A stretch of 64,000 nucleotides of DNA from CAZMXP01 sp964570285 (GTDB taxonomy: Bacteria > Planctomycetota > PLA2), in contig CAZMXP010000010.1 in NCBI GenBank assembly GCA_964570285.1, forward strand, positions 29,587 through 93,586, given 5' to 3'. Of the stretch, positions 35,720-44,428 are shown one piece after another (position 1 is the first letter of the stretch; the number at the start of each line of letters is the position of its first letter). Made by a program: the position numbers and the translations under genes. A model generated the notes under the pieces. That model saw only the letters and a program-made list of their open reading frames with translations, was not told the DNA's origin and made no database searches.

Positions 35720-36613
35720 TCACGCCTCCTTCGGGAAGACGAGCACCGCGGCGCGGCACTTCCGGGCGAGGTACTCGGAGACGCTGCCGAGCATCATCCG
35801 GTCGAACCCTCGGCGGCCGTGCGTGCGGCTGACGATGAGGTGCGGATGCCAGTCGCCCTCGACATTGACGATGGACTCTCCCGCATTGCCCGCGACGACC
35901 CGCACGAGGGGCTCCGGCATCCCCGGCTCGCGGACGACGTCCCCAAGCCTGCGCCGGGCCGCCTCCAGCAGGCGCGGGATGTCCGGCTGCGGCAGCGCGA
36001 ACTCCGAGCCGTAGGCCGCCGGCGAGTAGTAGTAGGACTCCACGACGTGGACGAGGCTGAGGGCGTCGTTCTCCCGGAGCAGCGGGGCCGCCCGCCGCAG
36101 CAGCCGCGCGGGATCCTCGAGCAGATCGACGGCGATCATCACGCGCAGCGGTTCGTCGGCGCGCGGCAGCGCGGCCCCCTTCGTGACCAGCACCGGCACG
36201 CCGGAACTGCGCACCGTCTGCTCCGCGATGCTCCCGAGCAGCATGTGCCTGAAGCCGGAGCGGCCGTGGGTGGACATGCAGACGAGGTCGGGACGGACGC
36301 GCGCGATCAGCTTCGGCACCCCGTCGCGCGCCGACTCGCCGTCGATGACCTCGAACCCGTCGAGACGCAGCGTCTCGATGTGCTGCGGGGCGAGAGCGCG
36401 CAGACGCGCCTCGTCCTCCTCCCGCGCCCAGACCGCGAGGCGCTCCTCCCCCTCGGGGCCGGTCCCGAAACCGCGCAGCGCGCGCGCGCGCGTGTGGACG
36501 AACCCGACCACGACGCGCCCGTGGAGGCGCCGCGCCAGCGCTTCCGCGGCGTCGAGCCCCGCGAGCGAGCAGTCCGACAGGTCGGTGAGGGCGAGAATCC
36601 GCTGGCAAGTCAT
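35720..36613 (-). CDS. Tandem universal stress protein
   Basis: 297 residues with two UspA domains. Domain 1 (1-145) keeps the ATP-binding pattern MSTHGRSGFRHMLLGSIAEQ followed by SSGVPVLV; domain 2 (155-297) has SRTHGRRGFDRMMLGSVSEY and AAVLVF. Starts ILALTDLSD. UspA proteins are nucleotide-binding stress factors. It converges with the nucleotidyltransferase gene (six bases apart) and diverges from the phosphotransferase/kinase gene at 36664. Confidence 0.9.
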   Translation of the reverse strand: MTCQRILALTDLSDCSLAGLDAAEALARRLHGRVVVGFVHTRARALRGFGTGPEGEERLAVWAREEDEARLRALAPQHIETLRLDGFEVIDGESARDGVPKLIARVRPDLVCMSTHGRSGFRHMLLGSIAEQTVRSSGVPVLVTKGAALPRADEPLRVMIAVDLLEDPARLLRRAAPLLRENDALSLVHVVESYYYSPAAYGSEFALPQPDIPRLLEAARRRLGDVVREPGMPEPLVRVVAGNAGESIVNVEGDWHPHLIVSRTHGRRGFDRMMLGSVSEYLARKCRAAVLVFPKEA

Positions 36614-36663
36614 GGTGTCCTCCCACGCACCCCTTACAATCCGCGTGCCGACGAGGCTTCTGC

Positions 36664-38184
36664 GTGGACCCCGTTGCGGAACAGGTAGGCCGGCTCGTTC
36701 TCGCGCTCTCGCGTCCCGACGCCTACCCGTTCGGCGTCGACGAGGTCACGCTCGTGGAGACGCACATCTCGCTGCTCTTCTTCGCAGGGGAGCGGGTCTA
36801 CAAGGTCAAGAAGCCGGTCCGCTTCCCCTTCGTGGACTACTCGACGCGGGAACGGCGCCGCCACTACTGCGGGGAGGAGGTGCGGCTGAACGCGCGCCTC
36901 GCCCCGGGGGTCTATCGGGGCGTCGTCCCCATCGCGCGCGACCGCTCCGGGGCGCTGCGCATCGGCGCCGGAGGGGAACCGGTCGACTTCGCGGTCGAGA
37001 TGGTCCGCCTCCCGGCGGAGGGGATGATGGACCGCCTGCTCGAGCGGGGCGAACTCGACAATGCGCTGCTGCGCTCGCTCGCGGAGCGGCTCGCGACCTT
37101 CCACGAGGCGGCGCCCACCGGCCCCGGCATCGACGAGCACGCGCAGCCCGCGGCGCTCCGTCGCACCCTCGACGAGAACCTCGCGGCGATCGGCCCCCGC
37201 GCCCCCCCCGCCATCCTCGCGCGGCTGTCGCGCGAACTGCTCGGCTTCGTCACCCGGGAGGAGGCGATGCTGCGCGCGCGCATCGCCGCGCACCGGATCC
37301 GCGACGGGCACGGCGACCTGCACGCCGGCAACGTCGCCGTGACGCCGCAGGGGCTCGTGATCTACGACTGCATCGAGTTCTCGGATCGCCTGCGCTGCGG
37401 CGATGTCGCCGCCGAGATCGCGTTTCTCGCGATGGACCTGGATCGCCGCGGCTTACCCGCCCACGCGGCCTACCTCTGCCGCGCGTACGCCGAGAGGGCC
37501 GACGACCCCGGCATGGCGGCGCTGCTGCCCTTCTACAAGTCGTGCCGCGCGCTCGTGCGCGCGGTGGTCGCGGGCCTGCGCCCCGGCGACGCGGCGCGCC
37601 GCGACGGGCAGGAGTATCTCCACTTGGCGCTCGGCTACCACCTTCCGCCCGCGCTCGTCTGCATCGGCGGACTCCCCGGCACCGGCAAGAGCACGATCGC
37701 GCGCGCGGTGGCGCGGCCGCTCCGCGCGGGGCTGCACCGGAGCGACGTCGTGCGCAAGCAGCTGCTCGGACTGCCGTTGACCGACCGCTGGGGCGGCGGA
37801 TACGCGGAGGGGCCCTATCGCGAGGAGACGACGCTCCGCACCTACGCGCGGCTCCGGGAGCTTGCGGAGGCCGACTTGGCCGCCGGACGGAGCGCCGTGC
37901 TGGATGCGACCTTCTCGAAGTCCGCGGAACGCGCGGCCGCGCGCGCGCTCGCGGCCGGGCGGGGCGTTCCGTTCGTGCTCGCACTCGTGGAGACGCCCGA
38001 GGAGACGGTGGTCGAGCGCCTGCGCCGCCGCGCCTCGGACGCGCAGGAGGCCTCCGACGCGGGCGTCGACGTCTATCGGCGCGCGCGCGCGGGGTTCGAC
38101 GCGCCGGCCGCCGGCGTCTTGCGCCTGGACGGGCTCTTCGAGCCGGGCGACTCCGCATCCCGACTGTTGCACCAACTCGCATGA
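36664..38184 (+). CDS. Fusion of aminoglycoside-phosphotransferase-like and P-loop kinase domains
   Basis: 506 residues. The N-terminal half (1-310) is a protein-kinase-like phosphotransferase: VYKVKKPVRFPFVDY lysine region, HGDLHAGNVAVT catalytic loop and IYDCIEFSDRLRCGDVAAEI metal site. The C-terminal part (about 335-506) is a P-loop kinase with LVCIGGLPGTGKSTIARAVA and AVLDATFSK, as in zeta-toxin/adenylylsulfate-kinase-like proteins. This two-domain architecture is widespread but poorly characterised. GTG start; a TACAAT box lies at 36635. The following gene is a CBS protein. Confidence 0.85.
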   Translation: MDPVAEQVGRLVLALSRPDAYPFGVDEVTLVETHISLLFFAGERVYKVKKPVRFPFVDYSTRERRRHYCGEEVRLNARLAPGVYRGVVPIARDRSGALRIGAGGEPVDFAVEMVRLPAEGMMDRLLERGELDNALLRSLAERLATFHEAAPTGPGIDEHAQPAALRRTLDENLAAIGPRAPPAILARLSRELLGFVTREEAMLRARIAAHRIRDGHGDLHAGNVAVTPQGLVIYDCIEFSDRLRCGDVAAEIAFLAMDLDRRGLPAHAAYLCRAYAERADDPGMAALLPFYKSCRALVRAVVAGLRPGDAARRDGQEYLHLALGYHLPPALVCIGGLPGTGKSTIARAVARPLRAGLHRSDVVRKQLLGLPLTDRWGGGYAEGPYREETTLRTYARLRELAEADLAAGRSAVLDATFSKSAERAAARALAAGRGVPFVLALVETPEETVVERLRRRASDAQEASDAGVDVYRRARAGFDAPAAGVLRLDGLFEPGDSASRLLHQLA

Positions 38185-38273
38185 GCGCGGCGAAGTCCGC
38201 GCACAATGCCCCGCTCCGGTGCGCCGCGGCCGCGGGCCGCCGTTTGCAGAGCGATCGGGCGAAGGAGGTTGCC

Positions 38274-38699
38274 ATGGCCCGCACCGCGAAAGACGTGATG
38301 ACCCGCGAACTCATCACCGTGACTCCCGCGACCCCGATCACCGAATTCGCGCGCATCTGCGCCGAGGACCGCATCTCCGGCGCGCCGGTCGTGCGCGTGG
38401 ACGGCGTGCTCGTGGGCATCGTCAGCAAGACCGACCTCGTTGCGCGCATGCTCGAGGACAACCCGCGGTATGGCGCCGAGCGCGACTTCCCCGCCTGGGA
38501 CCCCGACGTGCGGGCGGTCGAGGACATCATGCAGGCGGAGGTGCTCACCTGCGACCCCGACACGCCGCTGCACGAGATCGCCGTCAAGATGGCCGAGCAG
38601 CGCTACCACCGCGTCGTCGTCATCGAGGACGACAAACCCGTCGGCATCGTGACCAGCATCGACCTGCTCCGCCACTTCCCGAAGAACGGGGCGAGGTAG
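38274..38699 (+). CDS. CBS-domain pair protein
   Basis: 141 residues: VMTRELITVTPATPITEFAR to VLVGIVSKTDLVARM and IMQAEVLTCDPDTPLHEIAV to PVGIVTSIDLLRHF. Typical stand-alone adenine-nucleotide-sensing CBS pair. It has a strong ribosome site (GAAGGAGG). It follows the kinase fusion by 89 bp and is followed by a hairpin at 38713. Confidence 0.9.
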   Translation: MARTAKDVMTRELITVTPATPITEFARICAEDRISGAPVVRVDGVLVGIVSKTDLVARMLEDNPRYGAERDFPAWDPDVRAVEDIMQAEVLTCDPDTPLHEIAVKMAEQRYHRVVVIEDDKPVGIVTSIDLLRHFPKNGAR

Positions 38700-38712
38700 G
38701 CGGCGTCCACGG

Positions 38713-38734
38713 GGGTGGAGTCGACCCTCCACCC
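38713..38734 (+). terminator. Hairpin after CBS gene
   Basis: Perfect 8-bp stem GGGTGGAG/CTCCACCC with a six-base loop, 13 bases after the stop codon. No T-tract follows, so it may only be a processing or attenuating hairpin. The rest of 38735-38898 shows nothing. Confidence 0.45.
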
Positions 38735-38898
38735 GCGAATCAGGCGCGCAACTCCCGCAGTGCCGAAACGGGAGCGCGTCGAGGAAGGCCTCGCAGCAGC
38801 ATCACGTCTGCCGACCCGTTCAGCAGGTGCATGTTCCACCATCACTCGGACGAATCTCGTCCACTCAGTGAGCCACGTCGCAAGCCCCCGCGGCTCGG

Positions 38899-41346
38899 CT
38901 ATCTCGCGGCCTCCGGCTCCACAGGAATCCGGACCGTCGCCTCGGCGATGGTCTCGCGGGAGACATCGACCGTCGCGGTCAGTTCGCGCCCTTCGTGCTT
39001 GAGGACGAGGATCAGGGGGCCCGGGGGCAGGTCGGGGATCAAGTACTCGAAGTGGCCGGGGGCCACCGCGGTGGGCCACTCCAGATCCGGCCAGAGAGTG
39101 ACGCCGGTGGCCGGGTCGCGAAGCGACAATCGGAACTCGTCGCCCACGAACGCCGGATCACATCGCACGGTCAGTTTCGCCTGTGCCGCCGCCTCGAGCA
39201 CGATCCGGAGTTCGTCCGCAGTTTCCAGCGGGTAGATCTTCGTCCCATATCCCTTTCGCACGGCGACAAGGTGGACCGCCCCCCTCGCCGGCACACGCAC
39301 GCGGAAGGTGCCGTCCTTCCTCGTGTAGCTCTCGGCCTCGGATTCGTAGACCTCGACGAGAACGCCCCCGAGTCCCCTGCCATTCGCATCGACGACGCGC
39401 CCTCTGACGAAGCGCGGTGCCGTTAGGGTATGCGTGCCGATGTCGAGGGTCTCGCCAGCCCGTGCCACGCATGTGCCGAGGCGCTCCCTGTTCCTGAACT
39501 CCTCCTCCGCATCGACGGCCACGGTTCCAGGCGCGACTCCGGAGATCGTGAATTCGCCTGACTTGTTGACTTCCGCACGACACTGGCCGATGACGGCGAA
39601 CGCACCGTCGGCTGGCGACCCATCGAAGCGCAGGATCCGCCCCCGAACGCGCGCCGCCGGCCTCATCCGGACCTCGAGAACGGCGCCCTGGGCGGGGATC
39701 GACCGGTCGGCCCTCTCGAAGGTGACGTAGCCCTCGGCCGTGACTTTGAAGCAACAGAAGCGGGTGCCCAGAGTATTGACAGCCAGCCGCGCACCCTCAC
39801 TTCCCGTCTCGATGACCTCCATTCCCCAGACGGTGCCTCGGACGCATGGTGTCACGGACGAGGGCAACGGCTCACCCTCCGGACCGCGGATCCGCACGTC
39901 GAAGGTCAGCGCGTCAAGCAGTTGGAGATCGGTCGGTTCTGCGCCCGATGCAGCCACGGTCGGCAGCGTGACGATCGGTCCCATCCGTCCGTGAGGCAGA
40001 TCCGATCTCACGATCGCTCTGACCGGTGTTCCGGCGGGCTCGGGAAGGCGCAGTTCGACGATTCCGTCGGGCCCGGTGAGGAGCTCACGGGGCGTGGCCT
40101 CCGTGTAGCAGCCCCAGTTCGCAACTGGCTTCCGGTCACGGTCGAGGATGCGAAGCCGGAGGAAGGAGAGGGCGGGAGTCTTGAGTTGCAGTGTCACTCG
40201 AGTCTCGATGCCGCCCGCGATCTCGATCTGGCTCTCGGCGGCGCAAGCACCATGAACGGCCTTGAGGTCGACCCATCCGGGAGGCCAAGCGGCGATCCTG
40301 AAGTGCCCGGACGCGTCGCAGGACGCCAATAGCGTGTTATCGAGGAAGACCTCGGCTCCCGCTGCGGGCGCGCCCCCAGGAAGGAGGACCTCACCGGCGA
40401 GCGAAGCGAATCTGTCGAGGACGATCCTCGCGTCAGACTCGCCGGAGATTGCTGCGATCTTGCACGGAGGGTAGCCCTCGGCCGACACGGATAGCTCGAG
40501 CCTGCCCGGCCAGAACCCCTCCAGCCGAAAGCGCCCCTCTGCGTCCGTCCGCACGCTGTGCGGCCACCGCCGATCGAAGTCGATCTCCACCCCGGACACC
40601 GGTTGGCCGGCGTCATCCACGACGGTACCCTCGACGAGGCCACCTTCGCCGAGCGCGATCGGGGAAAGGGGCTCCGCCCCAGAACAGGCGATTAGCCGGT
40701 CGGCGTATCCGGTGCATTGAACGAGCAGGGCCCAATGGGTCTCCGCCTCGATTTCGGCCCAACCATCCGGTCCGGTCCGGTAGCTGGCCAGCGGCTCGTC
40801 CGGCCCATCGATCACGCGATTCTCGACGAACAAGAGATGGAGGAATGCCCCCTCGATCGGCGCCCCATCTTCGTTCACGACGCGCACATCGAAGCGCACC
40901 ATCGGCCGCAGCACGAACCTCTCGGATTCTCCGCCGGCGAACTCATGATACCCGTCCACCGCGGTCGCGTGACCTGCGAGTGTCACCTCGACGAAGAGGT
41001 CGCCCCCCTTCGGCAGCGAGAGCTGGAAGGCGCCCTCGCTGCCGCTGACGCTCTCGGCGAGCGGAGCGGGCCGCGCGCCGTTGGGAAGGTAGCGGCCCGG
41101 GAAGGCGACGATCCGCGCGCCGGGCAGGGGAGTCTCCTCCTCGTCCACAACAATGCCCGAGAGCCGGCACAGTTGCGGCGCGGCGCGTGCGCTCGCTGGG
41201 TCCTGCCCGGAGATGTGCGCCTCTGCCCCCGCGCCCCCTGATCTTCCGCCGCGAGTGTGTCGCGGGTTGTCCTCTCCACCCCACTTCCACCATGCGAGCG
41301 CGAGAAGCAGCAGAAGCAGAAAGAGACCGGCGAGCCGCGCAGCCAT
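38899..41346 (-). CDS. Membrane-anchored carboxypeptidase-regulatory-like repeat protein
   Basis: 815 residues. An N-terminal anchor (AARLAGLFLLLLLLALAWWK) is followed by about seven beta repeats of carboxypeptidase-regulatory type: LSGIVVDEEETPLPGARIVA, VEGTVVDDAGQPVSGVEIDF, FVRGRVVDANGRGLGGVLVE and others with TDAEGRFRLEGFWPG strands. No catalytic motif seen. ATG 41346 is chosen because it opens the hydrophobic anchor and has the AGGCCGATGG context. It diverges from the porin operon across 101 bp. Third protein of this design in the window (also 10.4 and 21.0 kb). Confidence 0.78.
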   Translation of the reverse strand: MAARLAGLFLLLLLLALAWWKWGGEDNPRHTRGGRSGGAGAEAHISGQDPASARAAPQLCRLSGIVVDEEETPLPGARIVAFPGRYLPNGARPAPLAESVSGSEGAFQLSLPKGGDLFVEVTLAGHATAVDGYHEFAGGESERFVLRPMVRFDVRVVNEDGAPIEGAFLHLLFVENRVIDGPDEPLASYRTGPDGWAEIEAETHWALLVQCTGYADRLIACSGAEPLSPIALGEGGLVEGTVVDDAGQPVSGVEIDFDRRWPHSVRTDAEGRFRLEGFWPGRLELSVSAEGYPPCKIAAISGESDARIVLDRFASLAGEVLLPGGAPAAGAEVFLDNTLLASCDASGHFRIAAWPPGWVDLKAVHGACAAESQIEIAGGIETRVTLQLKTPALSFLRLRILDRDRKPVANWGCYTEATPRELLTGPDGIVELRLPEPAGTPVRAIVRSDLPHGRMGPIVTLPTVAASGAEPTDLQLLDALTFDVRIRGPEGEPLPSSVTPCVRGTVWGMEVIETGSEGARLAVNTLGTRFCCFKVTAEGYVTFERADRSIPAQGAVLEVRMRPAARVRGRILRFDGSPADGAFAVIGQCRAEVNKSGEFTISGVAPGTVAVDAEEEFRNRERLGTCVARAGETLDIGTHTLTAPRFVRGRVVDANGRGLGGVLVEVYESEAESYTRKDGTFRVRVPARGAVHLVAVRKGYGTKIYPLETADELRIVLEAAAQAKLTVRCDPAFVGDEFRLSLRDPATGVTLWPDLEWPTAVAPGHFEYLIPDLPPGPLILVLKHEGRELTATVDVSRETIAEATVRIPVEPEAAR

Positions 41347-41447
41347 CGGCCTTGATGTTAACTGCGCGATTCTGCGCGCGGAATCCCCCGAAGGGCGCCC
41401 CGCCGGCAGGTCTGCGGCGGGGCCCGCGATTTGCGAACCGGGCCGGG

Positions 41448-42833
41448 ATGGCAACCCTTCCGTGCGTCCTGTTCGGGCTCTTGGTGTTTGGGCAGGTGGC
41501 CACGGCCGGCGAGCAAGCCACCCTCGAAGAGGTGCAGCGCCGGAACGCGCAACTGGAGGAGCGGGTGAGGAGGCTCGAGTCGGCGCAACTCGAAACGGCG
41601 ATCGAGGAGTATCTCGCGACCAATGCCGCGTCCGGGGCCGACTCGATCCTGCCGGGGGGGACCTCGATCCGCTTCTCCGGCGAGGTGAGGGTGCGCGGCG
41701 AGATCCAGCACCACCTCTACTCGCCTGAAGATCCGGCCGGCGAGCGGAGCTTCGATCTCGTGCGGCTGCGGACGCGGCTCCGGGTGGACGTCGATGTGAC
41801 CGAGGATGTCGGAGTGATCGTCGAGCTGCAGGATGTGCGCCTCTTCGGCGAGGAGGGGAGCACGATCGGAGACCTCGAAGGGCTCGACCTGAAGCGCGGG
41901 ACGATTCTCGTGAAGAAGATCGGCGGGGAGCCGCTGTCGGCCGAACTCGGGCGGTTCGTCATGCACTACGGCGACCAGCGCATCATCGGCCACCTCGAGT
42001 GGGTCGATCAGGGGCGCACCTACGACGGCCTCCGCCTGCACTATCAGCCGGAGCAGTGGTGGTTCGACTTCTTCGCCGTGCGCGTCCGCGAGACGACGCC
42101 GCCAGTGACGGACGACGACCAGTGGTTCGCCGGCCTCTACGGCGGGCGGGGCTGCGTCGAGGCCTATGCGCTGCTCTTCTCCGACGACAAGCCCGCGATG
42201 GGCGAGCTCGGGATGGACGACTCGCGCTTCGTCACCGCCGGGGTGCGGGTGAACCGTACGACCGGGCCGTGGGACTACACCGGCGAGGTGACGGTGCAGA
42301 CGGGCGACGTGCGGGGCGACGACCTCGACGCCCTCGGCGTCGCGCTGAAGGGCGGGTACACGTTCGCCGAAGCCGAGTGGCGCCCGCGGGTGGGGCTCGA
42401 GGTCGATCTCGCGACCGGGGACGACGATCCGGCCGACGGCAGGCAGAAGGGGTTGCAGACGCTCTTCCCGACCAACCACGCGCACTACGGCTTCGCGGAC
42501 CTCGTCGGGTGGAACAACCTGCTCGACCTGCGCGTGACCGCATCCGCGCGCCCGCGCGACAGCCTGACGATCACGCTCGACTTCCACCACTTCCGCCGTC
42601 TCGAAGAGCGCGGCCCGTGGGTGAACGCGGCCGGCGCGCTGATCCGCCCCGGGCTTGCCGGCAGCGACCGGCACCTCGGCGACGAGATCGACCTGACCTT
42701 CACGTGGAAACCGCGCAAGGGACTGTCGCTGCTGTTCGGGTATTCTCTCTTCCTGCCGGGCGGGTTTGTCACGGCGGGCGGCAGCGACCCGGTGGCGCAC
42801 TTTGTCTACCTGCAGACGAGCGTGAACTTCTGA
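41448..42833 (+). CDS. Outer-membrane porin (alginate-export-like beta barrel)
   Basis: 461 residues. Signal peptide (TLPCVLFGLLVFGQVATAG), then a coiled-coil stalk (LEEVQRRNAQLEERVRRLES) as in planctomycete and OprO/P-like porins, then alternating amphipathic strands ending in a C-terminal aromatic (HFVYLQTSVNF), the usual barrel end. The region FDLVRLRTRLRVDVDVTEDV to WFDFFAVRV resembles the alginate-export (AlgE-like) barrel family. First gene of the nap/HAO operon, so it likely lets nitrate or nitrite through the outer membrane; that is inference. A possible sigma-54 box lies at 41420-41435 but very close to the start. Confidence 0.78.
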   Translation: MATLPCVLFGLLVFGQVATAGEQATLEEVQRRNAQLEERVRRLESAQLETAIEEYLATNAASGADSILPGGTSIRFSGEVRVRGEIQHHLYSPEDPAGERSFDLVRLRTRLRVDVDVTEDVGVIVELQDVRLFGEEGSTIGDLEGLDLKRGTILVKKIGGEPLSAELGRFVMHYGDQRIIGHLEWVDQGRTYDGLRLHYQPEQWWFDFFAVRVRETTPPVTDDDQWFAGLYGGRGCVEAYALLFSDDKPAMGELGMDDSRFVTAGVRVNRTTGPWDYTGEVTVQTGDVRGDDLDALGVALKGGYTFAEAEWRPRVGLEVDLATGDDDPADGRQKGLQTLFPTNHAHYGFADLVGWNNLLDLRVTASARPRDSLTITLDFHHFRRLEERGPWVNAAGALIRPGLAGSDRHLGDEIDLTFTWKPRKGLSLLFGYSLFLPGGFVTAGGSDPVAHFVYLQTSVNF

Positions 42834-42843
42834 AGGAGGGCGC

Positions 42844-43377
42844 GTGGCAGAGTCGGATCAACCCCCGGACCGTCGTACGTTTCTCGGCGCCATCTCGACC
42901 ACCGCGATGGCGGGAGGCCTCGTCGCCGGCTACGGCACCTTCTTCGGCGTCGCGGGCCGCTTCCTCTACCCCGCGTCGGGCACGAAGACCGGCTGGGTCT
43001 TCGTCGCCGACGTCAAGGCGTTCGCTCAGGGGGAGTCGAGGCCCTTCCGCACGCCAGCCGGTGCCTCCGTGCTGGTCACGCGCCAGGGGTCCGGGGACGG
43101 GGCTTCGGACTTCCTCGCGCTCAGCAGCACCTGCCCCCACCTCGGCTGCCAGGTCCACTGGGAGCCGCAGAACGACCGCTTCTTCTGCCCCTGCCACAAC
43201 GGCACCTTCGACAAGTCGGGCAAGGGGACGGGCGGCCCCCCCGGCGACGCGGGGCAGTCTCTTTCGGGATACCCGCTGCGCGTCGAGAGGGGACTGCTCT
43301 ATATGGAGGTGCCCCTGACGACGGTCGCGATGGGCGATGGCCACGACCCCTGCCTCCGCACGGAGGGGCTCTCGTGA
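42844..43377 (+). CDS. Rieske 2Fe-2S protein
   Basis: 177 residues. Tat-like N-terminus with DRRTFLGAISTTAMAGG as anchor, and Rieske boxes CPHLGCQVHW and CPCHNGTFDKSG holding the two Cys and two His ligands. It would accept electrons from quinol at the Qo site of the following cytochrome b. GTG start with AAGGAGG ribosome site; ends GTGA overlapping cytochrome b. A C7 run encodes GGPPG after the second box. Confidence 0.93.
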   Translation: MAESDQPPDRRTFLGAISTTAMAGGLVAGYGTFFGVAGRFLYPASGTKTGWVFVADVKAFAQGESRPFRTPAGASVLVTRQGSGDGASDFLALSSTCPHLGCQVHWEPQNDRFFCPCHNGTFDKSGKGTGGPPGDAGQSLSGYPLRVERGLLYMEVPLTTVAMGDGHDPCLRTEGLS

Positions 43378-44417
43378 TCGTCGACTGGTTTCGCGAGCGG
43401 CTGCCCATCTCGGGTCGCCAGCTCCGCGAGCTGACCAACGAACCGGTCCCGAACCACCTGAAGCACTGGTGGTTCTGCCTCGGCGGGACCCCCGCCTACC
43501 TCTTCCTGATCCAGATCGTCACGGGCATCCTGCTCGCGTTCTACTACCAGCCGAGCCCCTCCACGGCGTACGAATCCGTGCGCTACATCACCGAGGAGGC
43601 CTCCTACGGCTGGTACATCCGCAGCCTGCACAAGTGGGCGGCGACCTTCATGATCGCGACGGTGATCCTGCACCAGATGCGCATCTTCTTCACGGGGGCC
43701 TACCGGAAACCGCGGGAGATCAACTGGATCATCGGCATGTTCCTGCTGCTCTGCACGCTGATGCTCGGCTTCACGGGCTACAGCCTCGTCTTCGAGCAGC
43801 TCTCCTACTGGGGCGCCACCGTGGGCGCGAACATCACCGACAGCGTGCCGCTCGTCGGCGGCTTCCTGAAGCGGATGATGCTCGGCGGCGACAGCTACAA
43901 CGAGCACACGATCTCCCGCTTCTTCATCCTCCACGCGGCGGTGCTGCCGGTGGTGATGACGCTGCTGATCGGCATCCACCTGACGATCATCCGGCTGCAA
44001 GGGGTCACCGAGTTCGAGTTCGAGGACGATCCGAAGGAGGGCCCCAGGCACTTCAACTTCTTCCCCGACCACCTCCTCACGGAGGTGACGATCGGCCTCG
44101 TGCTGATGATCCTGCTCTCGTCCATGGCGATCCTCTTCCCCGCGACGATGGGGCCGAGGGCCGACCCCCTCAGCACCCCCGAGATCATCAAGCCCGAGTG
44201 GTTCTTCTATGTCGCCTTCCGCTGGCTCAAGCTCTTCCCCGGCACCGTCGCGATCCTGACGACGGGGCTCATCGTCTTCACGATGATCGTCTGGCCCTTC
44301 ATCGACGGGTGGGTCCGCCGCCGGAGACCCGCGTCGGAGCTGAGCGTCTGGGTCGGCATCGCGGCGGTGCTGGCCATCATTGGGATCACCGTCTGGGAGG
44401 CCTCGGTCGCGCACTGA
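43374..44417 (+). CDS. Cytochrome b of a bc/b6f-type complex
   Basis: 347 residues, about eight helices. Haem pairs: HKWAATFMIATVILH (13 residues between the first pair) and HAAVLPVVMTLLIGIH (14 between the second pair, as in b6-type proteins). The Qo motif is PEWFFY. N- and C-terminal parts (b6 plus subunit-IV-like) are fused. It transfers quinol electrons to the Rieske protein and across the membrane. No cytochrome c1/f gene follows; an octahaem protein takes that place. Confidence 0.93.
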   Translation: MIVDWFRERLPISGRQLRELTNEPVPNHLKHWWFCLGGTPAYLFLIQIVTGILLAFYYQPSPSTAYESVRYITEEASYGWYIRSLHKWAATFMIATVILHQMRIFFTGAYRKPREINWIIGMFLLLCTLMLGFTGYSLVFEQLSYWGATVGANITDSVPLVGGFLKRMMLGGDSYNEHTISRFFILHAAVLPVVMTLLIGIHLTIIRLQGVTEFEFEDDPKEGPRHFNFFPDHLLTEVTIGLVLMILLSSMAILFPATMGPRADPLSTPEIIKPEWFFYVAFRWLKLFPGTVAILTTGLIVFTMIVWPFIDGWVRRRRPASELSVWVGIAAVLAIIGITVWEASVAH

Positions 44418-44428
44418 GTGGAGTTCGC

